Positions 1 to 8,516 of a stretch of 64,000 bases of DNA are shown piece after piece. The stretch is from positions 1 through 64,000 of the IMG/VR virus record IMGVR_UViG_3300044613_003659; one strand, 5' to 3'. This DNA comes from a virus. The position numbers and the translations under genes are program-made. The notes below the pieces were generated by a model. It searched no databases, was not told the origin of the DNA, and saw only the letters and a list, made by a program, of their open reading frames with translations. Positions within the stretch are counted from its first letter, which is position 1. Every line of letters starts with the position of its first letter.

Positions 1-710
1 TTTAATAGATTGACCATTGTTTCTTCAAACCTGTCTCGTAATTGACTTATTTCTAAAAATATTATGTTAGGAAATTCTTTATCAAGTATGCCTAATTCCT
101 GATGTACATTTATCCATTCTTCATACAGATATAAAGAAAGAAACTCCCTTAGTTCCCAAACTTCCATATCTTGTATGGAATCCTTATTCCAACTTGCAAC
201 AAGGTGTTTACTAGATTCCTTAAGCCTAAACAAAATATGTTCATTTAAACTCTTAGAGAATACTCCTTCATAATCTTGAATTTCATTTCGCTCTATGTGT
301 TTTAAATTAATGTAATTTTTTTCATCAAAACATTTTATCACATTATTATTATACCACAGCATATTTTCAATGTTACAATGTATAACAATTATATAATTAA
401 AATGTTGTTCAAGTAATTTTAATTCTTGTCTGTAACAATTCACTGTTTGTTTTGGAGTTAGCAATAATTTTCTAAATTCATAACTGGTAGACCCTGGATG
501 TAATCTTACAAATTTGTTGTTATTTTTTACAGCTTCTTGAAACATTTTATCTGAGGCTACAACAGTATGTTTGTTGAATTTATGAGCATTTCCGGATTCA
601 TTAAATGGCAATTCAACATTAAATAATGGATCACTAAAATAGTTCAAACACCATTCAACAAAAGTTCCATAATTTCCTGGATGGTAATAAATTGCCACTC
701 TATCGTTCAT
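1..710 (-). CDS. Unknown phage protein, 3' end beyond the window (paralog of 1811-2674)
   Basis: The frame starts at an ATG whose first base is 710 and stays open to the window edge, so about 236 residues are visible and the C-terminus is missing. The N-terminus reads MNDRVAIYYHPGNYGTFVEW. A later segment, VWELREFLSLYLYEEW, closely matches WELREYLSLTYEDF in the protein at 1811-2674, and both begin with a short hydrophobic strand followed by a Gly-rich turn (PGNYG or PAGGFG). They are paralogs. No known family was recognised. The start overlaps the stop of the next gene upstream by 4 bases, so translation is probably coupled. Confidence 0.75.
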   Translation of the reverse strand, partial: MNDRVAIYYHPGNYGTFVEWCLNYFSDPLFNVELPFNESGNAHKFNKHTVVASDKMFQEAVKNNNKFVRLHPGSTSYEFRKLLLTPKQTVNCYRQELKLLEQHFNYIIVIHCNIENMLWYNNNVIKCFDEKNYINLKHIERNEIQDYEGVFSKSLNEHILFRLKESSKHLVASWNKDSIQDMEVWELREFLSLYLYEEWINVHQELGILDKEFPNIIFLEISQLRDRFEETMVNLL

Positions 711-1294
711 TGTTTTATTAAGGTTACTAATATGTCCGAATGTATTTTTGGAATTTGTATCGCTGTACCAAAGTTTTCTACTACCCATTTTGGCGTAAAA
801 TAATTCCAATTAGCTTGTTTTTTGCAAGCATACTCCAATATAAGTTTATTGGTTCTTGATATCTCGTGTAACATATCTGCTTCATCTTTATACCATTCAT
901 AGCTAGGGTATTTAATTTGAAATCCTCCGGCCTCATGCCACCAGGCAAAACTGGACATATCAGGACGATACACTAACATAATCCAATCATCTGGATAAAA
1001 TTTCTCTATTTCATCAAATTTATCTGGCCATTGGTGACTTTTCACTAAACGGCAACCACCAGGATCTTTCCAAGCTTGGTCTATATAATTTTCTCCTACC
1101 CATTTAATAACAGGTTCAAACTCCATACCCCATCCAAAATAGGCTCCTAAATGTCCGGTATAACTATGATGCGTGTAAGTGCGTTCTGGTGTACGGTCAC
1201 TGGTATTAAATCCAGGAATTGTTTCCAAAATTTGAGCAATGCCGGACCATCGCGATCCGGGCACGCCTGTAAAAAATATTCTCTCGGGTAGCAT
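707..1294 (-). CDS. Unknown protein with a P-loop-like N-terminus (possible sulfotransferase fold)
   Basis: This 195-residue protein begins MLPERIFFTGVPGSRWSG. That is a strand followed by a Gly/Ser-rich turn, as in the PAPS-binding loop of sulfotransferases and other P-loop proteins. The middle is rich in aromatic residues (FYPDDWIMLVYRPDMSSFAWW). The assignment to sulfotransferases is tentative, and no second diagnostic motif was found. It is divergent from the methyltransferase at 1308, with only about 13 bases between the two starts, and overlaps the following gene by 4 bases. Confidence 0.6.
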   Translation of the reverse strand: MLPERIFFTGVPGSRWSGIAQILETIPGFNTSDRTPERTYTHHSYTGHLGAYFGWGMEFEPVIKWVGENYIDQAWKDPGGCRLVKSHQWPDKFDEIEKFYPDDWIMLVYRPDMSSFAWWHEAGGFQIKYPSYEWYKDEADMLHEISRTNKLILEYACKKQANWNYFTPKWVVENFGTAIQIPKIHSDILVTLIKQ

Positions 1295-1307
1295 AATAAG
1301 TAATTAT

Positions 1308-1829
1308 ATGGAGCAACAACTACTCAATAATTATTTCAGTCAGCATTGGCGAGGCCATTTGAATATCTATAACTATTCTGGACTAAGTCTTGCTAAAAAA
1401 GTAAAACCTGATGAATGGGTGCTAGATGTTGGATGCGGTATTAATTCATTTAAACCATTAATAGCAAATTTAATTGGAATTGATCCTGCATTTGGTCAAG
1501 CCGACTACCAAACTACCATAGAAGATTTTGAGACAGAATTAAGATTTGATGTGGCCTTTTGTTTAGGTAGTATTAATTTTGGTAGTGAAAAAACAATTAA
1601 AAATCAAATCAAGTGTGTAATAAATTTATTAAAACCAAAATCTAGAATATATTGGCGTGTGAACCCTGGACTAAAAGATCACGGAAACAATGAATGCCGA
1701 TCTATAGAATTTTTTCCTTGGTCAAAATCTTTGCTAGTAAGTTATGCTAAAGAATTTGATTTTCGAGCAGTTGACATTCAAGATGATTTGAATAACAGAA
1801 TATATTGCGAATGGCATCGAGAAAAATAA
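1308..1829 (+). CDS. SAM-dependent methyltransferase-like protein
   Basis: The motif WVLDVGCGINSFKPL near residue 40 is the glycine-rich SAM-binding motif I of class I methyltransferases, and LIGIDPAF follows as the acidic motif II. A later block (RFDVAFCLGSINFG) fits motif IV. The protein is about 173 residues when started at the ATG at 1308. An upstream in-frame ATG at 1239 would run antisense through the start of the opposing gene, so 1308 is preferred. The substrate is unknown. Its 3' end overlaps the next gene's start by 19 bases. Confidence 0.72.
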   Translation: MEQQLLNNYFSQHWRGHLNIYNYSGLSLAKKVKPDEWVLDVGCGINSFKPLIANLIGIDPAFGQADYQTTIEDFETELRFDVAFCLGSINFGSEKTIKNQIKCVINLLKPKSRIYWRVNPGLKDHGNNECRSIEFFPWSKSLLVSYAKEFDFRAVDIQDDLNNRIYCEWHREK

Positions 1830-2674
1830 TTATCTTTTTTCCAGCCGGCGGGTTTGGTTCTACAATTGAATATTGTATAAGGAAATTTTCTAAAGAATTT
1901 GAAACAATAGAAACTCAAGTGCTTGATGATGGATCCATGCATGGATTTTCTAAAGAAGCACACTTAATATGGCATGATAAGTTTGAGCTTATAAAAACAA
2001 GTTCTGGAAACATTTTTACCCCAGTTTATCCTAATTTAAATCACGCTACAGTTAAAGAAACTATTCTGCAATTTAAATCTTTTAATGAGAATAGTAAAGT
2101 TATTTTTATTACTTTAGATAACGAAGCAGCAGTGGAAAAAAATGAATTTTTTGGTTTTTACAAAATTCCAAATAAAATTATACTGCAATCTAAATTAGAA
2201 AATATTCGTCAATGGAATTCCGAATATAAAACAGTGTCTGATATGCAGCGATGGGAATTACGCGAATATTTGAGTTTAACTTATGAAGATTTTATTCCAA
2301 TGATGACTGATGCTCACACTCTGTCAGAATCTAACTGGCTTAATCTTAATCCTCAAAATTTATTAGATAATTTTGAGGAAACTGTTCAAAAAATTATTAA
2401 ATACTCTAATTTAACATTTGATGATGAAAAAAGTTTGCACGAATTTTCAAAACTTTGGTTATCAAAACAACAATATATCATTGATAAACACACTACTATG
2501 CAAACTATATTTGAAAACACCGTGCAAAATAAAAGTCTTACTTGGGATAGTTTGGATATAATTAGTGAATCTCTTTTACAATATAAGTTTAAAAAAAGAG
2601 GTATGACAATGAAATGCTTTGGTTTGAATAGTTTTCCTACATCGACTAAATCTTTAATGCAATGCTTTGAATAA
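1811..2674 (+). CDS. Unknown phage protein (paralog of 1-710)
   Basis: The protein has 287 residues from the ATG at 1811; a TTG two codons earlier is less likely. It begins MASRKIIIFFPAGGFGSTIEY. The WELREYLSLTYEDF segment is shared with the gene at 1-710. No catalytic motif was recognised. The paralog pair flanks a methyltransferase and a possible P-loop protein, which suggests a small module acting on one substrate; that is inference. Confidence 0.7.
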   Translation: MASRKIIIFFPAGGFGSTIEYCIRKFSKEFETIETQVLDDGSMHGFSKEAHLIWHDKFELIKTSSGNIFTPVYPNLNHATVKETILQFKSFNENSKVIFITLDNEAAVEKNEFFGFYKIPNKIILQSKLENIRQWNSEYKTVSDMQRWELREYLSLTYEDFIPMMTDAHTLSESNWLNLNPQNLLDNFEETVQKIIKYSNLTFDDEKSLHEFSKLWLSKQQYIIDKHTTMQTIFENTVQNKSLTWDSLDIISESLLQYKFKKRGMTMKCFGLNSFPTSTKSLMQCFE

Positions 2675-2799
2675 TCAGCAAAAACAATTACTTAGTATGA
2701 TAATTTATTCATAAACTAGCACTTTTCGGAACAAAAAAACGCATGTAAATACTTCGTGGACTTGATAAAAAAAGCCAAGCCCACTCAAGGGACAAGGCA

Positions 2800-3549
2800 A
2801 TGACAGATCCACCAACTACAAAGGAGGAAGTCTTGAGCAAGCGCCGAAAAAGCGAAGCAGCACAATTACAAGTAGTACAAATTGATTCATATCAAAAACA
2901 ACGCCGCACCATTCAATTAATCCCTAAAAGTCTCAATCAAGAAAAATATATAGATCTCTTACAAAATCCACAACGCTTAATAGTTTACGCTACAGGCCCG
3001 GCAGGCACAGGGAAAACTATGTTGGCTGTGTTGGCTGCGTTAAAAGCATTTAGAGCAGGTGAATGTTCTAAGATTGTTATAACCAGACCGGCAGTAGGCG
3101 TTGACGACGAGCAACATGGATTTTTGCCGGGCACACTAAATCAAAAAATGGAACCTTGGACTAGGCCTATTTTTGATATTGTAGAAGAATATTATAGACC
3201 ACAGGAGGTCGTACGTTTGCTAGAAGAAAAATATATTGAGATTGCTCCACTAGCATACATGCGAGGACGGACATTTAAACAATCGTGGATTATTGCAGAT
3301 GAAATGCAAAACGCGACACCAAGTCAGATGAAAATGCTGTTAACTCGACTAGGCGAAAACTCCAAGATGGTCATTACAGGCGATACACAGCAGGCCGACC
3401 GTAGGGCCAAGGACAACGGATTGTTGGATTTTCAAAATTTAATGTCAAAATTTGATAGCCAATATATTGCTGGTGTAGAATTTGCAGTCAAAGATGTCAG
3501 ACGGCATCCTGCTGTAAGCGAAGTTCTTAAATTATACGGGGAGGAATGA
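2800..3549 (+). CDS. phoH: PhoH-family ATPase
   Basis: The protein is 249 residues with Walker A GPAGTGKT at about residues 66-73 and Walker B IIADEMQN at about 164-171. The ITRPAVG, MRGRTF and TGDTQQ blocks of the PhoH domain are all present. PhoH is a P-loop ATPase/putative RNA helicase very common in marine tailed phages; its phage role is unsettled. The ATG at 2800 is used here. However, AAGGAGG at 2821-2827 sits 5 bases before an in-frame TTG at 2833, which could be the true or a second start and would remove 11 residues. Confidence 0.95.
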   Translation: MTDPPTTKEEVLSKRRKSEAAQLQVVQIDSYQKQRRTIQLIPKSLNQEKYIDLLQNPQRLIVYATGPAGTGKTMLAVLAALKAFRAGECSKIVITRPAVGVDDEQHGFLPGTLNQKMEPWTRPIFDIVEEYYRPQEVVRLLEEKYIEIAPLAYMRGRTFKQSWIIADEMQNATPSQMKMLLTRLGENSKMVITGDTQQADRRAKDNGLLDFQNLMSKFDSQYIAGVEFAVKDVRRHPAVSEVLKLYGEE

Positions 3550-3566
3550 TATAGTTTAAATACTGG

Positions 3567-4556
3567 ATGCTAGAATATAAAAATATACGCCGTGTTCATT
3601 TAGAAATTTCAACTAGGTGCAACGCGGCGTGCCCTGAGTGTCCAAGAAATTTTCGAGGTGTTGATATAATAGACACATATCCAATATGCGATATGAGTTT
3701 AGAACAAGCTCAACAAATTTTCACAGTTCCTTTCTTATTACAACTTGATCAAATATTAATTAACGGCAATTTTGGAGATTTTATTACTGCTCGTGATGGC
3801 CTGGAAATTGTAGAATATTTTTTATCCTCAAATCAAAAATTAAAAATTATAATAAGTACCAACGCAAGTGGTAGACCAAATATTTGGAAACGTTTAGGGG
3901 AGTTAGGTGTTGAAGTTCAATTTAGATTAGATGGGCTCGAAGATACTCACGTTCTTTACCGTCAATATACCGACTATAATTTAATTATAGAAAACGCTAA
4001 AAAATTTATTGAAGCTGGTGGTGTTGCAGTTTGGGCAATGATAAAATTTAAACACAATCTTCATCAAATTGAAACTGCACAACAATTATCAAAAAAACTA
4101 GGATTTAATAGATTTGAGTTGATTGATGCCGGTAGAGATACTACTGTTGTTTTTACAAGAGATAAAAAATTTAGCCATGTGATAGGTGATTATAACGGTG
4201 ATACGGATTTTAATAATCTGTACGATCAATACAAACACTACATTAAGGATCCTGATTTAACACTTAAAAAAGTACCAATACAAGAGAAAAAGATTTCATG
4301 TTATGCTAAAAAAAATAATGAAATTTATATATCTGCCAATGGGGAAGTATATCCTTGTTGCTGGTTAGGTTTGTATCCCAAAAACAAACCAGGAGATCCA
4401 CGAACATTTCGATTACTCCCTTTAATTAAACAAAATAATGCATTAGAATATGGATTAGACAGGACCATTGAATGGTTTAATGCTATCGAAAAAACTTGGG
4501 ATAAAACTGTGTTAGAAGGTAAAATTTATGCCTGTAACGAAACCTGCGGCATATAA
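3567..4556 (+). CDS. Radical SAM protein with SPASM-like C-terminus
   Basis: The 329-residue protein carries the radical SAM cluster motif CNAACPEC near residue 18. The C-terminal third is cysteine-rich (SCYAKKN, VYPCCWLG, ACNETCGI), which resembles a SPASM/twitch domain binding auxiliary Fe-S clusters. The family makes 5'-deoxyadenosyl radical chemistry, often on peptides or sugars; the substrate here is unknown. It is one of four radical SAM genes in the window. The 3' end overlaps the convergent nucleotidase gene by 31 bases. Confidence 0.88.
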   Translation: MLEYKNIRRVHLEISTRCNAACPECPRNFRGVDIIDTYPICDMSLEQAQQIFTVPFLLQLDQILINGNFGDFITARDGLEIVEYFLSSNQKLKIIISTNASGRPNIWKRLGELGVEVQFRLDGLEDTHVLYRQYTDYNLIIENAKKFIEAGGVAVWAMIKFKHNLHQIETAQQLSKKLGFNRFELIDAGRDTTVVFTRDKKFSHVIGDYNGDTDFNNLYDQYKHYIKDPDLTLKKVPIQEKKISCYAKKNNEIYISANGEVYPCCWLGLYPKNKPGDPRTFRLLPLIKQNNALEYGLDRTIEWFNAIEKTWDKTVLEGKIYACNETCGI

Positions 4557-5029
4557 TGATTCAGTTGTAATATTGTACTTTCGTAATCTCTATGTAATAT
4601 AGCGATACCCCCTGCTGCATTCCATTCATCAATATTGCTTTGTCTATCATCAATCAAAATATCATTGATTTTACAATGTTGGTGTTTATCTTTACTATAT
4701 GGACCAAAAAAAACAGGCACATTAGGGAAGTATTTTTGTGCCCATTCAACTTTATCATAAAATGCAAATTTAACATCGTTTCTTTTTGGTACAGCAGTTA
4801 AGAATGCCCAGTTATAATTATATTTTAAACACAGTTTAACACACTCTTGGTACAATCGCTGAGCATATTCTGTAGGGAGCAAGTCTCGATATATTCTAGG
4901 ATTTGTAGCAAGTTTATTCCATTTATCGTCAGTATAGATGCCAATACTAGGAGCGAATCCAAATGCACGAAAAGCATACTCATCGAAGTCTGCCACGACT
5001 CCGTCCATGTCTAAATAAAGTGTATTCAT
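4526..5029 (-). CDS. 5'(3')-deoxyribonucleotidase-like HAD phosphatase
   Basis: The N-terminus LYLDMDGVVADFD (about residues 4-16) is HAD motif I with both catalytic aspartates. A later ILIDDRQSNIDEW supplies the acidic motif IV. Length (167 residues) and the DMDGV start fit the NT5C-type 5'(3')-nucleotidase family found in many phages, which dephosphorylates dNMPs. The start overlaps the preceding gene's stop (ATGA). Confidence 0.82.
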   Translation of the reverse strand: MNTLYLDMDGVVADFDEYAFRAFGFAPSIGIYTDDKWNKLATNPRIYRDLLPTEYAQRLYQECVKLCLKYNYNWAFLTAVPKRNDVKFAFYDKVEWAQKYFPNVPVFFGPYSKDKHQHCKINDILIDDRQSNIDEWNAAGGIAILHRDYESTILQLNHYMPQVSLQA

Positions 5030-5262
5030 TTATTTTTTATTTTTGAATGTACTGCTTGCAGATAAACAGTTTGATTGTTGAGTTTGTTTTGTAATGATCT
5101 TACGCTATCTTTTAAATTGTAAATTTCAAATTGCATATTTGAAATTATGTTTTGCTGATCTCTAATTTTGACGTCATGAGTCATAAGATTGGGTCTAGGT
5201 GGAGCATTTGGATCCACGGCCCTTTTCTTTTTTGCTTTCATTGCCTTAAATATACCGCTCAT
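5026..5262 (-). CDS. Small unknown protein with predicted coiled coil
   Basis: The protein has 78 residues: a Lys-rich N-terminal part (MKAKKKRAVDPNAPPRP), then a heptad-like stretch (QNIISNMQFEIYNLKDSVRSL) that should form a coiled coil. No family was recognised. It is preceded by a T4-type late box and embedded in an overlapping run of minus-strand genes. Confidence 0.6.
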   Translation of the reverse strand: MSGIFKAMKAKKKRAVDPNAPPRPNLMTHDVKIRDQQNIISNMQFEIYNLKDSVRSLQNKLNNQTVYLQAVHSKIKNK

Positions 5263-5582
5263 ATATAATATTTATCGCCAGGAATACTTGGAAATTTTAC
5301 AGCAACTACTTCCGTATCTTCTAAATATTCCGCATGATATTCTTCACCGGGCTCACTTACGTAAATATCGCCAGATTTAAATACTTGATTGTTTATTATC
5401 ATGCTACCACGTGTAATAAGTTGAATTTCAGTAATAATTTTATGCGTATGTGGTTTGTCCTTAGTACCAGCTTTGTTTTGTTGCCAACAACATTCAAAGT
5501 CTTTGGTGCGAATTACGGCTTCAGGAAAATCTCCTATGAACCAACCTCTAGCACCACTATCGCTAAGTTTGTATTTCTTCAT
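5259..5582 (-). CDS. Cupin-fold protein
   Basis: The protein is 107 residues. The DKPHTHKIITEIQLITRGSM segment fits cupin motif 1 (two His spaced before a Glu, then Gly), and SGDIYVSEPGEEYHAEYLED fits motif 2. Small single-domain cupins bind a metal through these residues and can be sugar isomerases, dioxygenases or sensors. The sequence alone does not say which. It overlaps both neighbours. Confidence 0.72.
   Translation of the reverse strand: MKKYKLSDSGARGWFIGDFPEAVIRTKDFECCWQQNKAGTKDKPHTHKIITEIQLITRGSMIINNQVFKSGDIYVSEPGEEYHAEYLEDTEVVAVKFPSIPGDKYYI
5269..5276 (-). promoter_or_regulatory. T4-type late promoter box (GATAAATA)
   Basis: The minus strand reads GATAAATA just upstream of the ATG at 5262. 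It matches the T4 late consensus TATAAATA except at the first base. It lies inside the 3' end of the cupin gene. Confidence 0.5.
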
Positions 5583-5937
5583 TTTTACCTGCGTCTACTT
5601 CTGCCTGTAATTCATCTAACATACTATTAAAATATTCAGCATCAAGTTGTACCATAACATCGGTAATATATTTGTGGTAACCTTTAAAAAAATATTTAAA
5701 TAAATCGTTAAAATTTTTATTATTATTAAAATTATTAATTTGCACTTCTTTATCACTTAAATTAATAATGATTTTTGCGCTGTTTAAATCTTTTGGTCGT
5801 AACTTTGTGCTTATATGAACTTGCTCGTCATATCTAACATTAGCTGGATCTTTCATATACCCAGGAATATGTGTCTTGGCAGGATTTTTAGGTTTAGCAC
5901 TATAGTTTGCTAACAGATATATTTTTTGTTTTTTCAT
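5563..5937 (-). CDS. Unknown phage protein
   Basis: This 124-residue protein begins MKKQKIYLLANYSAKPKNP and has a strongly acidic C-terminus (LDELQAEVDAGKNEEIQT). It overlaps the clamp-loader gene upstream and the cupin gene downstream, which supports it being real. No motif was recognised. Confidence 0.6.
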   Translation of the reverse strand: MKKQKIYLLANYSAKPKNPAKTHIPGYMKDPANVRYDEQVHISTKLRPKDLNSAKIIINLSDKEVQINNFNNNKNFNDLFKYFFKGYHKYITDVMVQLDAEYFNSMLDELQAEVDAGKNEEIQT

Positions 5938-6854
5938 ATTTGAGATAATTCAACTAGTGTAGCACTTAAATTTATTTCAGGATCGGCAATTATAGGATGA
6001 TTAACTAAACCTTTGCGAATAATTAAAATTGCCTGATCTTGTTTGTCCTGAGTGTCTCCCCAAAGATCAAGATTATCGTACATCCAACGAAACACTTCCT
6101 CCATTTCGTCAGCTGAAGTATGTGTACATAATAAAGTTCTTCCTTCTTTGATCTTGCCTTGTTTAAATAGATTTATTACTTCTAATTTATGATCAGCTGA
6201 GTTAGATCCGCTGCTGGATCGTGATAATACTAGTTTTCCTGACACGCTATTTGTTTGTAGTAGTTTTAAACAACTACGTAAATCAGGATATGTTGCTTTA
6301 ACAAAACTATCTAGTGTGTCTAGATCAAATTCTATATTTTCGTTTATAAGAACAGTTGCAGCTCTGCTTGTAAAATCAGTTTGATCTGTCTTGTCTATAA
6401 TAATTTGCTGGCAACGACTTTTTAAAGGAGCAATTATTTTATGGGCAAGATTTGCTGTTAAAATAAATCTAGCCTGACTTTGGTAAGTCTCCATTAATCC
6501 ACGTAGGATAGCCTGTGCATTATGACTCAGATAATCTGCTTCATCTAACAACACAATCTTTAAATCGCCAAATGGTAATGTACTTACAAAACCTTCAATT
6601 TTAGTTTTTAAAAAATCAACACCATTATCTCTAGATGCATTTACCTGCAAAAAATCATAAGAATCAATTTCAAGACTATTAACTAATATTTTAGCTAGTG
6701 TAGTTTTTCCTGTACCGGCAGGTCCAATAAAAAGTAGATGTGGAATACTTTTTTCGCTTACAAAGTATTCAATTTGTTCCTTTTGTATAGGATCGGTGAA
6801 AACGTATCCATCTAGTGTTTGTGGACGATATTTTTCAGTCCATAATTCCTTCAT
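5934..6854 (-). CDS. Sliding-clamp loader ATPase subunit (gp44-like)
   Basis: The protein has 306 residues, close to T4 gp44 (319). It has Walker A GPAGTGKTT near residue 44, Walker B VLLDEAD near 100, and the SRC motif (LKSRCQQ) near 145 that carries the arginine finger of clamp-loader AAA+ subunits. It loads the sliding clamp at primer-template junctions with ATP. No small clamp-loader subunit or clamp gene is visible in this window. It is co-oriented and overlapping with its neighbours. Confidence 0.92.
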   Translation of the reverse strand: MKELWTEKYRPQTLDGYVFTDPIQKEQIEYFVSEKSIPHLLFIGPAGTGKTTLAKILVNSLEIDSYDFLQVNASRDNGVDFLKTKIEGFVSTLPFGDLKIVLLDEADYLSHNAQAILRGLMETYQSQARFILTANLAHKIIAPLKSRCQQIIIDKTDQTDFTSRAATVLINENIEFDLDTLDSFVKATYPDLRSCLKLLQTNSVSGKLVLSRSSSGSNSADHKLEVINLFKQGKIKEGRTLLCTHTSADEMEEVFRWMYDNLDLWGDTQDKQDQAILIIRKGLVNHPIIADPEINLSATLVELSQI

Positions 6855-7651
6855 ATATTATCTCGATGTAAACAAACTAAATCCTCGCTACGAATGCTAG
6901 GATCTGATTCTTCCATTGTCAATGGATTTAATGCAACATAGCCTGCATCATTTATTACACGGAACAGTTCTGCTGTATCAGCTTGACTGTATTGAGCGAA
7001 CCATTCTGTAAACAACACGGGTTTGTATTTTATTAGAATATCACGAATATTGCGAATAATTTCTATGTCGTGTCCTTCAGTATCAGTTTTTATAAAACCA
7101 ATGTTAGCTATTTCGTCATTGGTTAGATATTTGTGCAACATTGATTCTAAAGTCAATCCTGAAACTTGAATACTATCTCCACTCATTCCAGCCATCCTGG
7201 CCTGTGTTTCTGCGTCCCAATTCTCTCCTACTAATCCTCCGTTACACATGCCATTATGATGATCCTTAAAAGTTAAATTATCTGCATTTTTGTCAGTAAC
7301 TGCTTCTGAGGCAATAACAAAAGTGCCACCTAAGTGTCTGTTAAGATGGCAGTTTAGTTCTAGGTATGGACGTATAGTTGGGTTGGGCTCAACTGTTAAT
7401 ACTGTTCCACGACTGTATACCATCATGGGAATGGCCGTATCACCTGAGTGTCCTCCTATGTCTATGCAGGTTGTACCCGGAGTTATCCATTTACTCCAAT
7501 GATTTTTTACAGCATAGTAGTCAAAAATTTCTTTAAAACTAGGAACACGTTCAAATTGATGGTCCATTTCTAACCAAATACAATGGTCGTCATAGCCGTA
7601 ATCTATCAGCTCAAGTGTATGAGCTCTGCGTAATGGTAATGTTAATATCAT
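6851..7651 (-). CDS. FkbM-family methyltransferase
   Basis: The 266-residue protein has TCIDIGGHSGDTAIP (SAM motif I), VLTVEPNP (motif II) and the characteristic IGFIKTDTEGHDIEIIRNI block of FkbM methyltransferases. FkbM enzymes O-methylate sugars and polyketide-like hydroxyls, and phage copies are often thought to modify glycans. Start and stop overlap adjacent genes by 4 bases. Confidence 0.88.
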   Translation of the reverse strand: MILTLPLRRAHTLELIDYGYDDHCIWLEMDHQFERVPSFKEIFDYYAVKNHWSKWITPGTTCIDIGGHSGDTAIPMMVYSRGTVLTVEPNPTIRPYLELNCHLNRHLGGTFVIASEAVTDKNADNLTFKDHHNGMCNGGLVGENWDAETQARMAGMSGDSIQVSGLTLESMLHKYLTNDEIANIGFIKTDTEGHDIEIIRNIRDILIKYKPVLFTEWFAQYSQADTAELFRVINDAGYVALNPLTMEESDPSIRSEDLVCLHRDNI

Positions 7652-8070
7652 TCGTATTGTTCTCTTGTGCGTCGTTCTGCGTGGAGTGCATTTGAAATTG
7701 TGTCTATGTGTTCAGGTTCGGTATCTGATACAAAAATAATTGCCCCAGGATCTGCTCTGCGTATAATCGTTTCTTGATCATCTTTAACGATCTTTACACC
7801 TCGGCTCCATCGGCCGTGTTCAACAAGCACCCATTGACCAACACGAATATCTCGCTGCTCAGGTCCAACAGCATATACTCTTGCCCAGCGTGGACGAATG
7901 CCGTCTGTTTTACCATCATCACCTAATAATACTATACCGCTGGCTAGTTGTCTACCTTCAAAGCTCATGTCAGTAACAATTATACTGTCATGAAGAGGTT
8001 TTATTTCGCCATCTATGTGTAAACCAAATTGATATCCACGTTTTTGATCAAACGGATTTTCGACTGCCAT
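7648..8070 (-). CDS. GroES-fold co-chaperonin (gp31-like)
   Basis: The 140-residue protein shows the GroES barrel pattern: PLHDSIIVTD near the start, a mobile-loop-like region ending SGIVLLGDD, then RWARVYAVGPEQRDIRVGQW and VKIVKDDQETIIRRADPGAIIF. Phage co-chaperonins replace host GroES so that large capsid proteins can fold in GroEL. It is longer than GroES (about 97 residues), with N- and C-terminal extensions. Confidence 0.78.
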   Translation of the reverse strand: MAVENPFDQKRGYQFGLHIDGEIKPLHDSIIVTDMSFEGRQLASGIVLLGDDGKTDGIRPRWARVYAVGPEQRDIRVGQWVLVEHGRWSRGVKIVKDDQETIIRRADPGAIIFVSDTEPEHIDTISNALHAERRTREQYE

Positions 8071-8081
8071 GTTTTCCTCGC

Positions 8082-8489
8082 TTAAATTCTAGTTGGACCA
8101 GTTTTCTTAGGTTCTGGAATTTTTGGTAATTGTGTTTTTGAGACTGAACTAGCTAGACTTCCTCTAGGTGGTTTAACTTCAATTTCATCCAACTGTTCTT
8201 CTACTGAATCAGTTACTGTAATTATAGGTTCAACCCAATCATCGACTAAATCTTTTTTAGCTGGTTCTCTTGGAGTTGGAATTAGATCGGATGCAACCGG
8301 AGTGTTTAATTTATAGTAGTCGGCCATAACTTTATCTTTAGAACGCTCAATTTTGCCACCTGGACCTAACTCGTCACCTCTTGCATTTACTTTCATGTTT
8401 CCAATGGCGATTGAATCTTCATTTTGTGCTATTATAGCGTCAATGTTAATACTTCTACCATTAGCAGTTCTGTAAACTCTTTTTGTCAT
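8082..8489 (-). CDS. Unknown phage protein, probably disordered C-terminus
   Basis: The protein has 135 residues. The N-terminal part (TANGRSINIDAIIAQNEDSIAIGNMKVNARGDELGPGGKI) resembles conserved small proteins of T4-like cyanophages. The C-terminal half is rich in Pro, Lys and Glu and is probably disordered. AAGGAG precedes the ATG at a normal distance, and a GATAAATA late box lies about 20 bases upstream. Confidence 0.65.
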   Translation of the reverse strand: MTKRVYRTANGRSINIDAIIAQNEDSIAIGNMKVNARGDELGPGGKIERSKDKVMADYYKLNTPVASDLIPTPREPAKKDLVDDWVEPIITVTDSVEEQLDEIEVKPPRGSLASSVSKTQLPKIPEPKKTGPTRI

Positions 8490-8508
8490 CTAAATCTCCT
8501 TGTGCGGG

Positions 8509-8516
8509 TATTTATC
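8509..8516 (-). promoter_or_regulatory. T4-type late promoter box (GATAAATA)
   Basis: The minus strand reads GATAAATA, 20 bases upstream of the ATG at 8489, followed by an AAGGAG ribosome site. It overlaps the stop region of the gene at 8512. Confidence 0.6.

Noticed and set aside
3567-4556. Radical SAM/SPASM protein as a phage PqqE partner for the pqqA-like peptide
   Set aside because: It is 42 kb away, and I could not identify PqqE-specific features or a PqqD domain. The family is too broad for the claim.
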